From positions 1 through 64,000 of the forward strand of contig JAAWAC010000044.1 in the NCBI GenBank assembly GCA_022791975.1: a DNA stretch of 64,000 nucleotides, read 5' to 3'. The notes under the pieces were generated by a model. The model made no database searches. It had not been told where the DNA came from and saw nothing but the letters and a program-made list of their open reading frames with translations. The translations under genes and the position numbers were made by a program. Numbering within the stretch: position 1 is the stretch's first letter; each line of letters opens with the position of its first letter. Positions 45,560 to 53,622 of the stretch are shown piece after piece. The stretch is from Lachnospiraceae bacterium. Its GTDB lineage: Bacteria; Bacillota; Clostridia; Lachnospirales; Lachnospiraceae.

Positions 45560-46102
45560 ATGGGAGGTCAGGGAAAAGGGCAGCGGCGTTTTTTGGTGGC
45601 TTCTGTGCTTCTTTGCCTGGTCATCTGTGTGGTGTACAACTGGAAGCCCAAACGCCAGGGGCAAGGATATACCTTCCAGAAGGTGGAATCTCCGGAAGCT
45701 TATGAGAACGCGGGCTCCTCCTGGATATATGGGCCGGATCGGGTAGACTTAGAGACAGACGCACAGTTTCGCGGCGCTCTTCTGGCCCTCTTTGGGCGTC
45801 CTCTCTGGGAGAGCGATGATTATGAAGCGGCTTATGAATACCTGATTTTGGCGGAGGCCCAGGATGGAAGGCAGTACACGTTATGGGTGTATCAGGGCCC
45901 CACAGGGGCTGCTGTGGGAGGGGACCCGGAGGAGGAAGGGATAGAGGAGGCGGCCGCTTCCCTGTGCGAGCTATTGATGACCAGCACGCCGGCAGATTAT
46001 GAGGCGGAAATGATTTATACAGATACGCATTCCACCATACGCTATGGGTGTCAGGATGGAAAGCCCTATGCGGAGGAGACGAGGCAAGAGCTGTGGCTGT
46101 GA
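45560..46102 (+). CDS. Small membrane-anchored protein of unknown function
   Basis: About 180 residues. An N-terminal basic stretch is followed by a single transmembrane helix (RFLVASVLLCLVICVVYNW), then an acidic soluble domain of about 140 residues with AQFRGALLALFGRPLWESDDYEAAYEYLILAEAQDG and YTLWVYQGPTGAAVGG. No lipobox is present, so it is likely anchored with the C-terminus outside. GGGGGAG precedes ATG 45560; the upstream GTG 45527 is less likely. The family is not recognised. It may be cotranscribed with the dehydratase genes 65 nt upstream, and is ended by a terminator. Confidence 0.7.
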   Translation: MGGQGKGQRRFLVASVLLCLVICVVYNWKPKRQGQGYTFQKVESPEAYENAGSSWIYGPDRVDLETDAQFRGALLALFGRPLWESDDYEAAYEYLILAEAQDGRQYTLWVYQGPTGAAVGGDPEEEGIEEAAASLCELLMTSTPADYEAEMIYTDTHSTIRYGCQDGKPYAEETRQELWL

Positions 46103-46119
46103 GGCTGCGGCTCTTTTTT
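46088..46119 (+). terminator. Rho-independent terminator after the dehydratase/membrane-protein run
   Basis: A 10-bp stem (46088-46097 with 46104-46113, including G-T wobble pairs), a 6-nt loop and a T6 tract (46114-46119). It overlaps the last codons of the gene before it. It would end transcription of the run starting at 41,879. Confidence 0.75.
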
Positions 46120-46134
46120 GTGGAGATGGGTAAA

Positions 46135-46201
46135 AAAATTATTGTAAAACGATAATTTTCATGCTATACTACCTATAAAATTATCGATTAACAATAATTT
46201 C
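46135..46201 (+). promoter_or_regulatory. Promoter with twin operator dyads for the membrane protein/Xre operon
   Basis: The sigma-A promoter is TTGTAA (46142-46147), 17 nt, TATACT (46165-46170). Two matching dyads flank the -10: O1 46135-46159 (AAAATTATTGT, 3 nt, ACGATAATTTT) overlaps the -35, and O2 46177-46201 (AAAATTATCGA, 3 nt, ACAATAATTTC) lies just downstream of the -10. Both share the same half-sites and spacing. The Xre regulator at 47,134 is the obvious candidate to bind both and repress its own operon. Confidence 0.75.
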
Positions 46202-46219
46202 TTGTAAGGAGGAAAATCC

Positions 46220-47119
46220 ATGGGCCTATTCATTCTGTACCTTCCCTTTGAAGTCCTGGGGCAGCTTCTGCGCAGTCTTTCTCTCTCCGGTAGTCTAGGC
46301 AATGCCGTGGCCTGGGGATTGTATGTGGTGTTCTCCCTGCTGCCCTTGGGATGGGGGGCTCTGTGGCTGAACCGGAAAAAGGAGCCCTGGAGGGCGATAG
46401 AACTTTTGTTGGTTCTGGTCAGCATCTACAGCTTTTATCTTTTCTATCAGTTTATAAATCCCCAGCTCTTCTATCAGGGAATAGCCGCCGTAGGAGAGGC
46501 AGCCGACCTGGAGCCTATGCTAAAAGGCTTTGCGGCAATGCTCTGGTATGTGTTTCTGGGCAGTTATATTTTACTGCGGCTTACAAGGCAGATGAAACAG
46601 GAGGCAGTGTCTGAGAGAAAGGGATATCTGTATGGAAGTTTGTCCAAACTGTTGTTCTTTTCGGTAATGTTTTATGGGGCCAGTGCCCTTTATGGAGCAG
46701 GAATTCAGATGGTGGAAGGTGTTCAGGCATTGGGGGAAAATGCGGGAGCCAGAGGTTTTGATTATCTGTTCATAGGCCTTCGTTTTTTGTTGATGCTTTT
46801 GCCCAAGGGCTGTCTTCTCGGCACACTCTGGCAGGGACGAAATTTGTTGAAAAAAATGGAAGAGGGGCCCTATGGAGCCAAGACCGTGGAGGCGGCCCGG
46901 AAATTGGCGATCATGGCAGTAGGGGCGGTGAAGGCATGTGTCTACAGTGCATTGCTTTGGAATGGCAGTCTCTTTTTGTTTCGGACTGAGCTGGTGAGCG
47001 TGGACTATTCCCTGCATCTTTCCCTTCAACCATTGCTTTTAGCCTTTGCCGCATTGATCCTGGCCCGTTATGTGGAGGAGGCAGGAGAATTGTACCAGGA
47101 GCATGAGATGATTATTTGA
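46220..47119 (+). CDS. Multispan membrane protein (DUF2975-like)
   Basis: A 299-residue protein with about seven hydrophobic segments (for example FILYLPFEVLGQLLRSL, AVAWGLYVVFSLLPLGWGALWL, MLWYVFLGSYILLRL, LSKLLFFSVMFYGASALYGA, LRFLLMLLPKGCLL, PLLLAFAALILARYVEEAGEL). The tight coupling with a small Xre regulator matches the common DUF2975-membrane-protein/YozG-like pairing in Firmicutes, although the family match is by context and topology rather than a clear motif. A good GGAGG site precedes ATG 46220. Function is unknown. Confidence 0.65.
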   Translation: MGLFILYLPFEVLGQLLRSLSLSGSLGNAVAWGLYVVFSLLPLGWGALWLNRKKEPWRAIELLLVLVSIYSFYLFYQFINPQLFYQGIAAVGEAADLEPMLKGFAAMLWYVFLGSYILLRLTRQMKQEAVSERKGYLYGSLSKLLFFSVMFYGASALYGAGIQMVEGVQALGENAGARGFDYLFIGLRFLLMLLPKGCLLGTLWQGRNLLKKMEEGPYGAKTVEAARKLAIMAVGAVKACVYSALLWNGSLFLFRTELVSVDYSLHLSLQPLLLAFAALILARYVEEAGELYQEHEMII

Positions 47120-47133
47120 TGAAGGAGGAGATT

Positions 47134-47400
47134 ATGGCAATACGAATATACCTGGATGAGGTATTAAAGGCTCGTCATATGACCTCCAAGGAGCTGTGCA
47201 AATGGATTGGCATCACAGAGGCAAATTTATCAGTGCTTCGCAGTGGCCGGGCCAAGGGGGTACGATTTACTACGCTGAATAAAATCTGCTACTATCTTCA
47301 ATGCCAGGTGGAAGAAATCCTTCGGTTTGACGGACGACTGGAGGAGGGAGAGAATCCAGAAGAGGTCTTTGAGACAAGGAGCGGGGAGGAAATGAAATGA
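47134..47400 (+). CDS. Xre-family (YozG-like) transcriptional regulator
   Basis: An 88-residue protein. The HTH region is MAIRIYLDEVLKARHMTSKELCKWIGITEANLSVLRSGRAKGVRFTTLNKICYYLQCQVEEILRF, split here only for description: the recognition helix is the ITEANLSVLRSGRA part (about residues 26-39). This layout is that of YozG-like regulators. ATG 47134 is used because AAGGAGGAG precedes it; ATG 47116 has none. It likely binds the twin dyads at 46135-46201. Confidence 0.85.
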   Translation: MAIRIYLDEVLKARHMTSKELCKWIGITEANLSVLRSGRAKGVRFTTLNKICYYLQCQVEEILRFDGRLEEGENPEEVFETRSGEEMK

Positions 47401-48371
47401 GAGAAAAAAACAGGGAATATAACAGGAATGGAACATACAGGCTTTGCTGCCTGCTGTCTCTTATGCTTTGTGTCCTGCCTCTCACTGGCTGTCAGCTGGC
47501 CCGGGAAGAGGCTGCCACGTCCCGGCATGAAGACAGGCTTTGTGGGGTACTTATCACTACCCAGGAGCAGACAGATGCCTATTGGCAAAGCCATCGCGGG
47601 GAAACCGCAGACAGGACAGAAGCTATCGTACAGATGGAATTGGGAAATGAGTTGCCAGGTTGGCCGGAAGGCTATTGTATAGAGGCACAGCCGGACAGGG
47701 ATGGAGAATATAATTTTCCGGAACTGGAGGGAGCACCCATGATGATGATTTTAAAGCAGCAGGATGAAGCCGGAGACTACTGGCGTTTTACCTCAGATGG
47801 AGCCATGCAGGACATTCATTGTAACAGCAGTGCCACAGACAGGGGAGAGAGCAATCATATAGAGGGTACTGTCTATCTGGAACAGGGTCAGCAGGTGATT
47901 CTGTATGCGAATCAGGTTTACCAGCGGCCGGATGGCAGTGTGTACGTCCTGCTGAATAGCTCTAAAGGCTTTCAGAATATAGGAGAGAGTAGCTTGGGAG
48001 AAGTGTTTTCCCAAAGCTTTAAGGAGGAATTTACCCGGGAAATGGCGGGGAAAAAAGAATTTATGGGGACAGAACTTACCGTGCATGTGGCTGTGGGGGA
48101 GGAGACCCTGGGGACTGTCATAAAGGAATGGGGCAGTGAAGACACCTTGCTTAGGGAAACGCAGGTGGCCCGGGGGCAGGAAGAATTTTATTTGCTGGAG
48201 GAGACCGCCTATGTGACAATAGAGGAGGAAAAGAAGGGAGGAGGTCTAAAACGTAGCATCTATACCTGGGATGCGAAAGAAGCGGAAAACAAAGACCTGT
48301 CCCATCCCATTTCCTATGGAAATACCTCTGGGCTTCTGGAAACAGAATATGTAACCTTTTTAAAGCCATAA
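47397..48371 (+). CDS. Lipoprotein of unknown function
   Basis: A 324-residue protein with a lipoprotein signal: basic start, hydrophobic YRLCCLLSLMLCVLPLTGC, and a lipobox LTGC with Cys at about residue 32. The mature part is mostly beta-like and Glu/Gln-rich (AYWQSHRGETADR, GTVYLEQGQQVILYANQVYQRPDGSVYVLL, VHVAVGEETLGTVIKEW). ATG overlaps the Xre stop (ATGA), so it belongs to the autoregulated operon with the membrane protein. The family is not recognised. Confidence 0.78.
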   Translation: MREKNREYNRNGTYRLCCLLSLMLCVLPLTGCQLAREEAATSRHEDRLCGVLITTQEQTDAYWQSHRGETADRTEAIVQMELGNELPGWPEGYCIEAQPDRDGEYNFPELEGAPMMMILKQQDEAGDYWRFTSDGAMQDIHCNSSATDRGESNHIEGTVYLEQGQQVILYANQVYQRPDGSVYVLLNSSKGFQNIGESSLGEVFSQSFKEEFTREMAGKKEFMGTELTVHVAVGEETLGTVIKEWGSEDTLLRETQVARGQEEFYLLEETAYVTIEEEKKGGGLKRSIYTWDAKEAENKDLSHPISYGNTSGLLETEYVTFLKP

Positions 48372-48539
48372 AGCGGGGTGGGCAGAATGCACAGAGCGTT
48401 TGGAAAGCTTTCCCTCTTTGTTTCGAAAAATTTAACTTTTTTCTTCATAAACTATTAAATATTTTCGCCTAAAATAGGACTATCAAAAAGCAGAAATTGA
48501 TGGTAATATAATAGGGAAGGCTGTAGAAAAAAGGTGCTT

Positions 48540-49328
48540 ATGGAAAGTTTAAAATGTAAAAGAAAGTACGGAGTCAGGTATCATACAAAAAGGTTGCAGA
48601 TTGCGAAAATGCCCACTGCAAGGATAGCGGCTGTTAAAATGCCGGCTACTATGGCATTGGCGGAAAAACTGTCAGCCGCAAAGATGGCAGCGGTGAGAAT
48701 ACCAGTGATGAAAATGCCAGCAGTGAAAATGCCGGCAGCAAGGATACCAGATGAAAGGAAGAAGAGCGAGTGGCAAAGATGGCTGTCCACGGGAATGCTG
48801 TTTATCTGCCTTAGCTTTTTAGCCGTATTATTTAAAGCGTTTCTGGATGGTCAATTTCATTCCATAGACACACTGAGAGCCTATGTGTCCAGCTTTGGGC
48901 TTTTGGCGCCTCTGATCTTAGTGGGGATTCAGGCAGCGCAGGTGGTGGTTCCGGTGCTGCCCGGATTTTTGGGCTGTGCGGTGGGAGCCATACTTTTCGG
49001 GTGCACGGGAGGCTTTCTGTGTAATTATATTGGAATTTGTGTGGGATCTATCCTGTCCTTTCTCATTGCCAAGAAGTACGGCGTGGGATTAGTGAAAAGT
49101 ATATTTCCGGCAAAGGTTTATGAAAAATGGTCCTCCTGGGCCGGGAGGAGCAAATGCTTTACCGTAACTCTTTTTCTGGTTATGGTGTTGCCATTGTTTC
49201 CAGACGATTTTTTCTGCTACTTTTCCGGAGTGACAAAAATGAGCACTAAAAAATTTGTCGGGATTATCCTGCTGGGCAAGCCTTGGTGCATTCTGGCTTA
49301 CAGTCTGCTATTTGCAGGGATTCTGTAA
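48540..49328 (+). CDS. VTT/SNARE-associated (DedA/TVP38-like) membrane protein with repeat-rich N-terminus
   Basis: About 262 residues. The C-terminal 180 residues form a TVP38/TMEM64-type VTT domain with PVLPGFLGCAVGAILFGCTGGFLCNYIG (about 138-165), FLIAKKYG and VMVLPLFPDDFFCYFSGVTKM. Residues about 22-71 are ten tandem pentads of the form x-K/R-M/I-P/A-A with no match to the family. The family has roles in lipid scrambling and membrane maintenance, and the next genes make phosphatidylserine and phosphatidylethanolamine. ATG 48540 follows AAAAGG; GTG 48534 is an alternative. The repeat part may be unstructured or a cationic amphipathic helix. Confidence 0.8.
   Translation: MESLKCKRKYGVRYHTKRLQIAKMPTARIAAVKMPATMALAEKLSAAKMAAVRIPVMKMPAVKMPAARIPDERKKSEWQRWLSTGMLFICLSFLAVLFKAFLDGQFHSIDTLRAYVSSFGLLAPLILVGIQAAQVVVPVLPGFLGCAVGAILFGCTGGFLCNYIGICVGSILSFLIAKKYGVGLVKSIFPAKVYEKWSSWAGRSKCFTVTLFLVMVLPLFPDDFFCYFSGVTKMSTKKFVGIILLGKPWCILAYSLLFAGIL
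48603..48752 (+). repeat. Ten imperfect 15-bp tandem units inside the VTT-protein gene
   Basis: Units of 15 bp encode the pentads AKMPT, ARIAA, VKMPA, TMALA, EKLSA, AKMAA, VRIPV, MKMPA, VKMPA, ARIPD. The DNA core is RAAATGCCRGCAG-like in the best copies (for example 48708-48752). The units keep codon register and vary, consistent with slipped-strand expansion followed by divergence. Confidence 0.8.
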
Positions 49329-49371
49329 GAGTTGCAGGATGTAAATGTAATGAAAGAGAGAGGGGTACACA

Positions 49372-50016
49372 ATGGAAGACAGAAAAAGATTACTGGGGTA
49401 CTACAATTACACGGTGGTACTCACCTACATAGGAATGCTGGCAGGCTTTACAGGGATTGTCATGGCTATGGAGGGAAAATGCGGCAAGACACTGTTGTGC
49501 CTTCTGGTGTCCGGGGTTTGTGATATGTTTGATGGCGCCATAGCCTCCACCAGGGAACGGACCATACAGGAGAAACGGTTTGGCATCCAGATTGATTCCC
49601 TCAGCGATCTCATTTGCTTTGGGCTGTTGCCAGCTTTGGCAGCCTATTCTCTCAGCGGAAGAACCAACTGGGGATTCCTGTTGGGAGGGTTCTATGCCCT
49701 CTGTGCACTGATTCGCCTGGCCTATTTTAATGTGACAGAGGAGGAAAGGCAGGATCGGGAGAGCGGCGGCCGTAAGGTGTATCAAGGACTTCCAGTGACC
49801 AACATTGCCCTGATATTTCCTCTGTTCTATGTGATACAGATGACCTGGATGCCGGGGATGGCCTGGATCTATCTGTTGATGATCTTTGTGGTGGCCGTGG
49901 CCTTTCTTCTGCCCTTTGAAATGAAAAAACCTGACTGGTGGTGGAAGGTGACAGCCGGATGTCTGGGATTGGCGGAACTGATTATATTATTGATGGGAAT
50001 GGGGATGGACGTATGA
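49372..50016 (+). CDS. pssA: CDP-diacylglycerol-serine O-phosphatidyltransferase
   Basis: A 214-residue CDP-alcohol phosphatidyltransferase. The signature is DMFDGAIASTRERTIQ with GIQIDSLSDLICFG (about 51-84), with the Asp-Gly and Asp-x3-Asp spacing of the family. About six to seven hydrophobic segments are visible. Following psd indicates phosphatidylserine synthesis feeding PE. The stop overlaps the psd start (ATGA) and a membrane VTT gene precedes it. Confidence 0.9.
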   Translation: MEDRKRLLGYYNYTVVLTYIGMLAGFTGIVMAMEGKCGKTLLCLLVSGVCDMFDGAIASTRERTIQEKRFGIQIDSLSDLICFGLLPALAAYSLSGRTNWGFLLGGFYALCALIRLAYFNVTEEERQDRESGGRKVYQGLPVTNIALIFPLFYVIQMTWMPGMAWIYLLMIFVVAVAFLLPFEMKKPDWWWKVTAGCLGLAELIILLMGMGMDV

Positions 50017-50837
50017 AAAAGGAATCCCTGGATGTGTGTTTTTTGTACGGGACCTGCCTGGGGCGTATTTTGCTGAAGGCGCTGGTCAAGCCTGGCTTTT
50101 CCCAGCTGGCGGAGAAATATCTGGATTCCCCCTGGTCCCGGTGGATGGTGCCGGTTTATATTCGAAAGCATGGCATCTATATAGGAGAGTATGAAAGGGA
50201 GAACTACAGATCCTTTCAGGATTTTTTTATCCGAAAGCGAAAGGCCGGGTTTCAAAGCTGTGATAAGGAGGAGCGACACCTGATTAGTCCCTGTGACGGA
50301 TTTCTCAGTGCCTATCCTATTGGCAAGGACAGTGCTTATCGGATTAAGCATGTAAAGTACAGTGTGGCAGAGCTTTTGCAGAATAAAAAGTTGGCAGAAC
50401 GGTTTCAGGGGGGAACCTGCCTGATATTCCGGCTGACACCGGGAAATTATCATCGGTATTGCTATGTTGACGAGGGAAAAACGGTTGCCCAGATAGGGAT
50501 TCCTGGTGTGCTTCACTGCGTGCGTCCCATGGCTTATGAGCGATATCCGGTGTTTATCCAGAACAGCAGAGAATATGCCCTGCTTCGCACGGAGCACTTT
50601 GGAACCATGGTCCAGATGGAGGTGGGTGCTCTTTTGGTGGGAAAGATCAACAATTATGCAGATATCCAAAGTTTTCACCGGGGAGAGGAAAAGGGATATT
50701 TTAAATTTGGCGGCTCCACCATTATTCTGCTCCTGGAGAAAGGCCGGGTAAGGTTAGGCCAGCGGGTACTAAAGAATATGCAGAGAGGCCAGGAAACCAA
50801 GGTACGCATGGGAAGCTGCATTGCAGTGGGAAGATAG
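50013..50837 (+). CDS. psd: Phosphatidylserine decarboxylase
   Basis: A 274-residue decarboxylase. The autocleavage motif FGGST appears in GYFKFGGSTIILLLEKGRV near residue 240, and the earlier HLISPCDGFLSAYPIG, LTPGNYHRYCYVDEG and VGKINNYADI segments are typical of PSD. Self-cleavage creates a pyruvoyl group that decarboxylates phosphatidylserine to phosphatidylethanolamine. The frame is open from 49938, but ATG 50013 overlaps pssA by 4 nt and fits the family start. Membrane-associated. Confidence 0.92.
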   Translation: MKKESLDVCFLYGTCLGRILLKALVKPGFSQLAEKYLDSPWSRWMVPVYIRKHGIYIGEYERENYRSFQDFFIRKRKAGFQSCDKEERHLISPCDGFLSAYPIGKDSAYRIKHVKYSVAELLQNKKLAERFQGGTCLIFRLTPGNYHRYCYVDEGKTVAQIGIPGVLHCVRPMAYERYPVFIQNSREYALLRTEHFGTMVQMEVGALLVGKINNYADIQSFHRGEEKGYFKFGGSTIILLLEKGRVRLGQRVLKNMQRGQETKVRMGSCIAVGR

Positions 50838-50853
50838 ACAGAAAAGAAAAGAC

Positions 50854-50882
50854 TTGAATTTCGGCTCCACACCCCTTACAAT
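50854..50882 (+). promoter_or_regulatory. Sigma-A-type promoter for the NYN/OST-HTH gene
   Basis: TTGAAT (50854-50859), 17 nt, TACAAT (50877-50882), about 33 nt before ATG 50915. It lies in the 77-nt gap after psd, so the NYN gene probably has its own promoter. Matches are 4/6 and 5/6. Confidence 0.6.
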
Positions 50883-50914
50883 AAAAGAAACTATGGAAAA
50901 GATAGGGAGGGAAG

Positions 50915-51703
50915 ATGGAGAGAGAGTTAAGACTTGCAATCCTGATTGATGCGGATAATATCGCAGAAAAATACATTAAGGTAATCTTGGAGGAGGCAGC
51001 CAAAACAGGCGTTGCCACCTATAAGCGGATTTACGGGGACTGGACCAGTCCTCAGATGAAGTCCTGGAAAAATACACTGCTGGACAATTCTATCATACCG
51101 ATTCAGCAGTATGGATATACTACGGGAAAAAGTTCTACCGATTCGGCCATGATCATCGATGCCATGGATATTTTATACTCTGGAGCGGTGGATGGCTTTT
51201 GTCTGGTGTCCTCAGACAGTGATTTTACTCGTTTGGCCGCCAGGCTGCGGGAGTCTGGCATGGACGTGACGGGTATGGGGGAGAGCAAGACGCCCAAGCC
51301 CTTTATCGCGGCCTGTAACCGGTTCCGGTATTTGGACATTCTGTTTTCCAGCCAGCAGAAGGAGGAGAACAAGGAGGAGATAAAAGAAGTACGGGAGGAG
51401 AAGGAGCAGAGTCGCAGCGCGAAAAAGAGCCAGACCAAGGAGGAGACGGGTCCCCAGACCAGCTTAAGGGTTTTAAAGAGGGCGATTCGCAATATTACCA
51501 AGGAGTGTTCCGATGATGAAGGGTGGATTTTTTCCGCAGAGCTTCGAAACCAGCTGGACAAGAGGTTCCCGGATTTTGATGTGCGAAACTTTGGATATTC
51601 CAAATTTACTCCCTTTATAGAATCTCTGGATATTTTTGAGGTAAAGCGAACCCGGTCCGGGCTGCGCCATGTGCAGTTGGTATATTTTAAGTTGAAAAAA
51701 TAG
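50915..51703 (+). CDS. NYN-domain predicted ribonuclease with C-terminal OST-HTH/LOTUS domain
   Basis: A 262-residue protein. Residues 1-145 form a PIN-like NYN domain with acidic active-site residues in LAILIDADNI (about 7-16), STDSAMIIDAMDIL (about 74) and LVSSDSDFTRLAARLRE (about 97-113). A charged linker (about 150-185, rich in Lys and Glu) leads to an OST-HTH/LOTUS-like domain (WIFSAELRNQLDKRFPDFDVRNFGYSKFTPFIE). NYN domains cleave RNA and LOTUS domains bind RNA or helicases, so RNA turnover or silencing is likely. GGGAGG precedes the ATG. The target is unknown. Confidence 0.87.
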   Translation: MERELRLAILIDADNIAEKYIKVILEEAAKTGVATYKRIYGDWTSPQMKSWKNTLLDNSIIPIQQYGYTTGKSSTDSAMIIDAMDILYSGAVDGFCLVSSDSDFTRLAARLRESGMDVTGMGESKTPKPFIAACNRFRYLDILFSSQQKEENKEEIKEVREEKEQSRSAKKSQTKEETGPQTSLRVLKRAIRNITKECSDDEGWIFSAELRNQLDKRFPDFDVRNFGYSKFTPFIESLDIFEVKRTRSGLRHVQLVYFKLKK

Positions 51704-51882
51704 AGGAACGTGTAAGCCAGGAAAATGGTTGCTCCAGTGGGAGTAGCGGGAAAGATTGGTAGAAAATAGGGATTGCTATGTCTGAGAGGGGATGGGCAGG
51801 CAGAGCATTCCCTAGTTTTTATGTGGAGGCCTGGAGCTGCGCCGAACAGGTCTAGTAAGGTCCAGGGGAAAAGGAGGACACC

Positions 51883-52485
51883 ATGGAAATGGATAGAGAA
51901 ATGCTTAAGAAAAATTTTGAGAAGCACGGGTTTTCCACCAGCTTTTTTGACACCTGTAAGGCTGCTGTTGCCTATTTAAAGGAGCAGATTCAGGGGGAGA
52001 CTGTGGCCATGGGAGGCTCTATGACCCTTAAGGAAATGGAGCTTGACAAGGTGCTTGCAGAGCGCAATGAGGTGATCTGGCATTGGAATACCCCTGGTAT
52101 GGATACCCTGAAGAAAGCCACCGGGGCCAGCATTTATGTGAGCAGTGCCAATGGTGTGGCCGCCACTGGTGAGCTGATAAATATAGATGGAAACGGAAAC
52201 CGGGTGGCCATGACCTTATTTGGTCCCCGGAAGGTATATTTTGTGGTGGGAAAGAATAAAATCTGCCCGGATCTGTCCGGCGCCCTTACCCGGGCTAGGG
52301 AGGTTGCAGCGCCCAAAAATGTCATGCGTCTTGAGAAAAAGCTTCCCTGCCGAGCAGCGGGAGGAGACACCTGCTATGACTGCAACAGTCCGGAGCGTAT
52401 CTGTCGGGCCACGGTGATCCTGGAGCGTCCCTGCGCCCTTATGGAGGTGGAAGTGGTGTTTATTGACCAGGAGCTGGGCTATTAG
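51883..52485 (+). CDS. LUD-domain (lactate utilization-like) protein
   Basis: A 200-residue protein of the LUD/LutC-type superfamily. VAMGGSMTLKEMEL (about 43), WHWNTPGM, VSSANGVAATGELINIDGNGNRVAMTLFGPRKVYFVVGKNKI (about 86-127), and NVMRLEKKLPC fit the fold. No 4Fe-4S domain is fused. Members take part in lactate utilisation with LutA/LutB, but those partners are not nearby and standalone members may have other CoA or nucleotide roles. It lies 180 nt after the NYN gene with nothing else found in the gap. Confidence 0.82.
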   Translation: MEMDREMLKKNFEKHGFSTSFFDTCKAAVAYLKEQIQGETVAMGGSMTLKEMELDKVLAERNEVIWHWNTPGMDTLKKATGASIYVSSANGVAATGELINIDGNGNRVAMTLFGPRKVYFVVGKNKICPDLSGALTRAREVAAPKNVMRLEKKLPCRAAGGDTCYDCNSPERICRATVILERPCALMEVEVVFIDQELGY

Positions 52486-52533
52486 GAGAGAGATAGAAAT
52501 AGGGAAAATACAGAGTGATTGAGGTTAACGAAT

Positions 52534-53622
52534 ATGGGAAAGATAATTTTGACAGGTGACAGACCCACAGGAAGGCTTCATGTGGGACATTATGTGGGAT
52601 CTTTGCGGGAGCGTGTGCGGCTGCAAAATTCCGGGGAGTTTGAAAAGATTTTTATTATGATTGCAGATGCCCAGGCTTTGACGGACAATGCAGAGCAGCC
52701 GGAGAAGGTGCGGCAAAATATTGTGGAGGTGGCTCTGGATTATATGTCCTGTGGGCTGGAACCGGAAAAATCTGTGATCTTTATTCAGTCTATGCTTCCG
52801 GAGCTGACAGAATTGAGTTTTTACTATATGAATCTGGTGACAGTGGCCAGATTGCAGCGAAATCCTACGGTGAAGGCGGAGATTCAGCTGCGAAACTTTG
52901 AGGCCAGCATTCCTGTGGGCTTTTTTACCTATCCTATCAGCCAGGCTTCGGATATCACAGCCTTTAAAGCCACCACAGTGCCTGTGGGCGAGGATCAGGC
53001 GCCGATGATTGAGCAGGCACGGGAGATTGTGCACAAGTTTAATACAGTTTACGGGGAGACCCTGGTGGAGCCGGAGATTTTGCTGCCAGACAACCGGGCC
53101 TGTCTGCGGTTGCCCGGAATCGATGGGAAAGCCAAGATGAGTAAATCCCTGGGGAATTGCATCTATCTGGCAGATACGGAGGAAGAGGTACGGAAAAAGG
53201 TGATGTCTATGTTTACCGATCCCAATCATCTGCGGGTGGAGGACCCGGGAAATGTGGTAGGAAATCCAGTGTTTATCTATCTGGAGGCTTTCAGCACTCC
53301 GGGGCATTTTGCGGAGTATTTGCCGGAATATGCCGGACTTTCAGAGTTAAAAGAGCATTATACCCGGGGGGGACTGGGAGACGTGAAGGTGAAAAAGTTC
53401 CTAAATAAGGTGTTGCAGGAGGAACTGTCTCCCATCCGATCCAGAAGAAAGCAGCTGGAAAAAGAGATTCCCTATGTATATGAGGTGCTGAAAAAGGGCA
53501 GCGAGGCAGCCCGGGAGACGGCGGCGGAAACCCTTTCCCAGGTGCGGCGGGCCATGAAGATTAATTATTTTGAGGATCAGAGCCTGATTGCAGAGCAGAT
53601 TGAGAAATATCAGAATGTGTAG
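52534..53622 (+). CDS. trpS: Tryptophan-tRNA ligase
   Basis: A 362-residue class I aminoacyl-tRNA synthetase. The HIGH-type motif is HVGHY in GDRPTGRLHVGHYVGSL (about 6-22), the Trp-specific regions are TGLADAQ-like MIADAQALTDNAEQP and PVGEDQAPMIEQAREIVHKFN, and KMSKS is in GKAKMSKSLGNCIYLAD (about 200). The frame runs back to TTG 52519, but ATG 52534 aligns with the family. The end overlaps the convergent DUF6512-like gene by 13 nt. No T-box leader is visible upstream. Confidence 0.93.
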   Translation: MGKIILTGDRPTGRLHVGHYVGSLRERVRLQNSGEFEKIFIMIADAQALTDNAEQPEKVRQNIVEVALDYMSCGLEPEKSVIFIQSMLPELTELSFYYMNLVTVARLQRNPTVKAEIQLRNFEASIPVGFFTYPISQASDITAFKATTVPVGEDQAPMIEQAREIVHKFNTVYGETLVEPEILLPDNRACLRLPGIDGKAKMSKSLGNCIYLADTEEEVRKKVMSMFTDPNHLRVEDPGNVVGNPVFIYLEAFSTPGHFAEYLPEYAGLSELKEHYTRGGLGDVKVKKFLNKVLQEELSPIRSRRKQLEKEIPYVYEVLKKGSEAARETAAETLSQVRRAMKINYFEDQSLIAEQIEKYQNV

